Positions 60,796 to 64,000 of a stretch of 64,000 nucleotides of DNA are shown one piece after another. The DNA is from Puffinus mauretanicus (lineage: Eukaryota > Chordata > Aves > Procellariiformes > Procellariidae): the NCBI GenBank assembly GCA_023333565.1, contig JAJKFH010000385.1, positions 2,170,001 through 2,234,000 on the forward strand, read 5' to 3'. Both the position numbers and the translations under genes were made by a program. The notes beneath the pieces are model-generated. The model did no database searches and was not told the DNA's origin. It saw nothing but the letters and a program-made list of their open reading frames with translations. Each line of letters starts with the position of its first letter. The first letter of the stretch is position 1.

Positions 60796-62100
60796 CTTAT
60801 TTCGTCATAAGGATGTATGGATATTAGTGGAAGCTGAAAGCAGAAGTTATAGTATCTATGATCACGCTAGATATTTTCTGCGAGACATTCTTAAACTGAT
60901 GTATTCATCAGTCCAGGTTTCATAGTGTAAGATAAAAAAATGTGTGTACTGCACCATCCAAATATTGTTCATACAAATATTGTTGCAGCAGTATCAGCTT
61001 GTTTTAAACAAATGTGAGTTCTTCGTTGTGTAGATGATCCATTTTCTTTTCCTCTTTTTGACAAAACTATATGCCCTCTTCCCTGAATAACATGATTTCT
61101 TGCTTTTCTACTCTGATTCAGTTTTTGTGACTTAAAATATTTTCATTTGAGTAATTTGATTACATCTCTGGTTAACATAATTCAGGACACTTAATATACA
61201 TGTAAGAGTTATAGATTTTAATGTCAAGTCTAAATTAAACCTTTCAAACCTTTCTTGGGAACAGAAAGAAACTGGCAGCATTTTAAGAAGATGATACTTT
61301 TTCTCAAAAACATGTTTGTCAAAAATGGTCAAACTACGCTCTAAAACATTTACTGAAAAGATAGCACTGGTTCCAGTGAATAAGTGGAAAGGTAGTACCA
61401 GGTTGTATAAAAATTAGCCTAGATTATGTAAATTTTACATTTAAAAATTAACAAGCCAATTAATAACTAAAATGTCTCCTTTAGTAAATAAGGTTTTTAC
61501 TGGCAATTAAACAGATTACTTGTAAAAAGGCTTAATAGAGCAGCAATTTAGAAGAAGAATGTGTAATCATTTTTATGCTGTGAATGTTTAACAGAGAAAT
61601 ATAGGCATTAACTGTTTTATGTATGATTAGCAGATGTAGTTCAAAACTAAGTTTTGATCATATCTGATGGTCTTTCTTAGCTGATTATAATGATTATGAA
61701 GGAATATATTATTTTGTAATGTAGACAAATCTCTAGTTCAGCATCCGTGGAACAAGTAACGATATCACAGATACCATTGCAATAAATGGTATCACAACTA
61801 GCAGTGTCAGAACAGAGACCAGGGACCAAAGGAGTGTGAGGCAGTTGAAGAAGCTAAGTACATGGGCTGAGTAGCAGTGAAAACTGTACTCTCTCTGGTA
61901 CAGTGATTATTCAGGAACATTCAAATTATGACTTATAATAAAGGAAGGGAGGGAAGCTCCTCTCATGGATTCTCTGTGTACTCTTGGTTTTTAATGCAAG
62001 GTATTAATATCTTTAAAAACGAAGTATTAGAACATTTATGAACATGTTAAATATGAATGGAGAAACATCTCATCGTCAACCAATAAGAATTGTCTTGCAG

Positions 62101-62200
62101 AAGAGTGAAAAACGGCTCCCCAGAGTGGTTCAAAACCAGTGGCTTGCTTAATCTGTTTCACACTTCAGCTCAACTTTCAGCCATGGACATGAGAAAGGAG
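62101..62200 (+). CDS. Candidate exon D of an unidentified gene
   Basis: 100 bases, acceptor ttgtcttgcag and strong donor GAG|GTATGT, phase 2 to phase 0. Only one of three frames is open and it is exactly the one dictated by exon C. Encodes 33 residues including KNGSPEWFKTSGLLNLFHTS. No family is recognised. Confidence 0.55.
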
Positions 62201-64000
62201 GTATGTGAGTGTTCATCTGTGTGTTTTCATAGTGAGTAAGGTCAGTGCTATTTCACACAGATGTTTCTGTACTGTAATATGGGTGGAAAGTTGACAAGGT
62301 CCACCAGGCTTCAAAGATCCGCAGCTTAATATCAGCAACCCACTAGCTGAAGTGTTAACCTGCTGTAATATCACTTGATCTCCTTGGGGAAATTTTTCTT
62401 ACTATCAGATTTTGCTGAATATAGTCCTTCTTGGTTTCCTTGGTCTTTAGTACCTAGGAAGCAAGCTTTCAATGTGTTAAAGAAACAAACACAGGAGACG
62501 AAATAGTCAGGGAAGAAAGCAGTGCAGGCAAAGCCTGAAAGTGCCTGTCTAGATTTCAGCAGTTCACTATGCTGAAAAGATGCCTTTTGTTTAGTTGTTT
62601 TCATCACCAAAACAAGGTGAACTTGCACTTGGAGACAAAGAGAAGATACTGGAGGATATAGACTTCTAGTGCTAATATATACTGAATGCAGTATAAGGTT
62701 TTTATGTAAAGTTCATATAATTTATTGAATAAAAGCCCTCCTTAGATTGAGACAGGTGTCACAAATCTACTTCAAAGTGTCCTCTTATATCTGTTGTACT
62801 TTAGATGATTTTTCTGCATTAAAATGCCATCAAAAATAAAGACATCTCATTTTGCTTGATTTTGCTATAATATGGTGAAGGGTAAGGCCTGGAGTGGTAA
62901 ATTTGGGCTAGGTTTTAGGGCAGAAACCTTGGTAACCTTGATCTTCATCTCCCCAAACCTAGCAGAATGGGTTAAGACACTGATGTCATGTGGCTTTATT
63001 TAAACCTACGCAGAGATCCAAAACTAGATCCACCTGAGGATTTTCACTGCCCCAGAGGTGGTAGTGACCTGGCTGCCCAGCTCCCTAAGAATTCCAGGAA
63101 CAAGAGAAAAGATTTCCCATAATATTCTTTTATTCAGGGAATTTTTATATGACAACGTTGAACAATTATGTGGTCAGTGTCTTAGTTCTATTCTGTCAGC
63201 CCAGTTTCTGATTCTGCATTGAGTAGAGCCCAAAATATTTTTTTTTTCTCAAAGTAAAAATGCTTTTTTCTCACACAAAGTATGTGATGGCCTGAATATT
63301 TTGATAGCTTTTTAAAATGCCAGTGCTTGATTTCATACAAGACAAAATCTTTCTGTGAAATTAAAGAACCTGCTTTTCAAGTAGTAGGATCCTGATGAAG
63401 CTGTATTGACTTAAAATTGAACTAGCTTTAAAGTATCCTGCCAGTTTTTAACAGTCCCAACAGCAAAAATATAAATACACCATGCTTGAAATTGCTTCTG
63501 TAGCATGCAGTTATTGGGGGAAATAATTTTCTTTTTAATGATGTTAATATCTATTTTTTCCCATATGATTTCCAAACCTCAGAATACTCTGGTTTAAAGA
63601 CCAGTGGTTTTAGGGTCCTCACATTGTATATTTCCAAATTAACCAAGATTTTTCACAACCTATTTTGTTCTTTCTACTCTTCAGATTTTAACGTTACCCA
63701 AGTAGACATTTTTCTCAGAGTACTTCTATTCAAAAAGTTTCATGGGGGAAGAATGGATAAATTATTATTCTATCTTACTGTGAATGTTTTGGTTATCCAA
63801 ATCTCACTCTAAGTTTCAAAGCTGCTGGAAAAATTTAGATATGGAAATCCTGTATAGCTGTCCTGTGGATTTAACGCTGCTCCCCATGAAGTCAGTACTG
63901 GTCCTGTTCCCAATTTCAGTGTGAGTGCTCAAGTCAATACATCCAGAATTAGCCCAGCCTATGGAGCTTAACACCTTGGTCACCCACATTAGCAAGGAGA
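62201..64000. other. Right end of window, no firm gene
   Basis: AT-rich. A plus-strand frame at about 63,028-63,221 is open for about 64 codons and contains an AG followed by phase 0 coding at 63,057, which would fit after exon D. It has no good downstream donor. No MAL2 exon, expected on this side by human synteny, is recognisable. Confidence 0.4.

Larger units (their letters stand above)
57971..62100 (+). other. Putative intron C/D of the unidentified gene
   Basis: About 4.1 kb of AT-rich sequence holding the LTR fragment at 59,090-59,373 and a possible old MIR/L2-like piece near 60,705-60,795. No further in-phase exon was found. Confidence 0.4.

Noticed and set aside
1..64000. CRISPR arrays, operons, bacterial mobile elements
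   Set aside because: No direct-repeat/spacer pattern or prokaryotic gene layout. The sequence is vertebrate.

Overview
This is a bird nuclear genome window. The evidence is six CR1 retrotransposon copies, a CCN3 protein very close to the avian form, an LTR fragment of a type common in birds, and a mostly AT-rich, intron-dominated layout with one sharp CpG island. There is no bacterial-style gene organisation.

Layout. Positions 1 to about 39,590 hold no gene I can support. They contain a pair of long inverted repeats (about 2,985-3,255 and 4,943-5,226), four CR1 3' fragments or partial copies (9.3, 13.6, 25.7 and 38.0 kb), several decayed MIR-like SINEs (11.8, 20.5, 23.6 and 32.0 kb), a probable hAT-type miniature element (25.0 kb) and a tRNA-Lys-like relic beside an 11-bp hairpin (37.2 kb). 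This side should face the neighbouring ENPP2 locus if bird synteny follows the human order, but no ENPP2 exon is visible.

Positions 39,590-45,890 carry the one gene I can name with confidence: CCN3 (NOV), on the minus strand. It has five coding exons, one per protein module (signal peptide, IGFBP, VWC, TSP1, cystine-knot CT), and encodes 352 residues. It has a TATA box, a CpG-island promoter and a likely poly(A) signal. Intron 1 appears to use a GC-AG splice pair. Intron 4 carries a CR1 copy.

Positions 48,181-51,900 are a long CR1 LINE on the minus strand. It has ORF1 (esterase-like) and ORF2 (endonuclease plus reverse transcriptase), and ORF2 is broken by three frameshifts.

Positions 52,082-62,200 hold the most interesting signal. 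Four plus-strand segments, each open and bounded by plausible splice sites, join with matching codon phase at all three junctions (1/1, 2/2, 2/2). They encode about 273 residues that I do not recognise. This suggests an unannotated or lineage-restricted gene whose ends lie outside what I can assign. An LTR fragment lies inside its last visible intron (about 59,090-59,373, minus strand).

CCN3 is a secreted matricellular regulator. Nothing in the sequence links it functionally to the putative plus-strand gene, although the CpG island between them could serve both directions.
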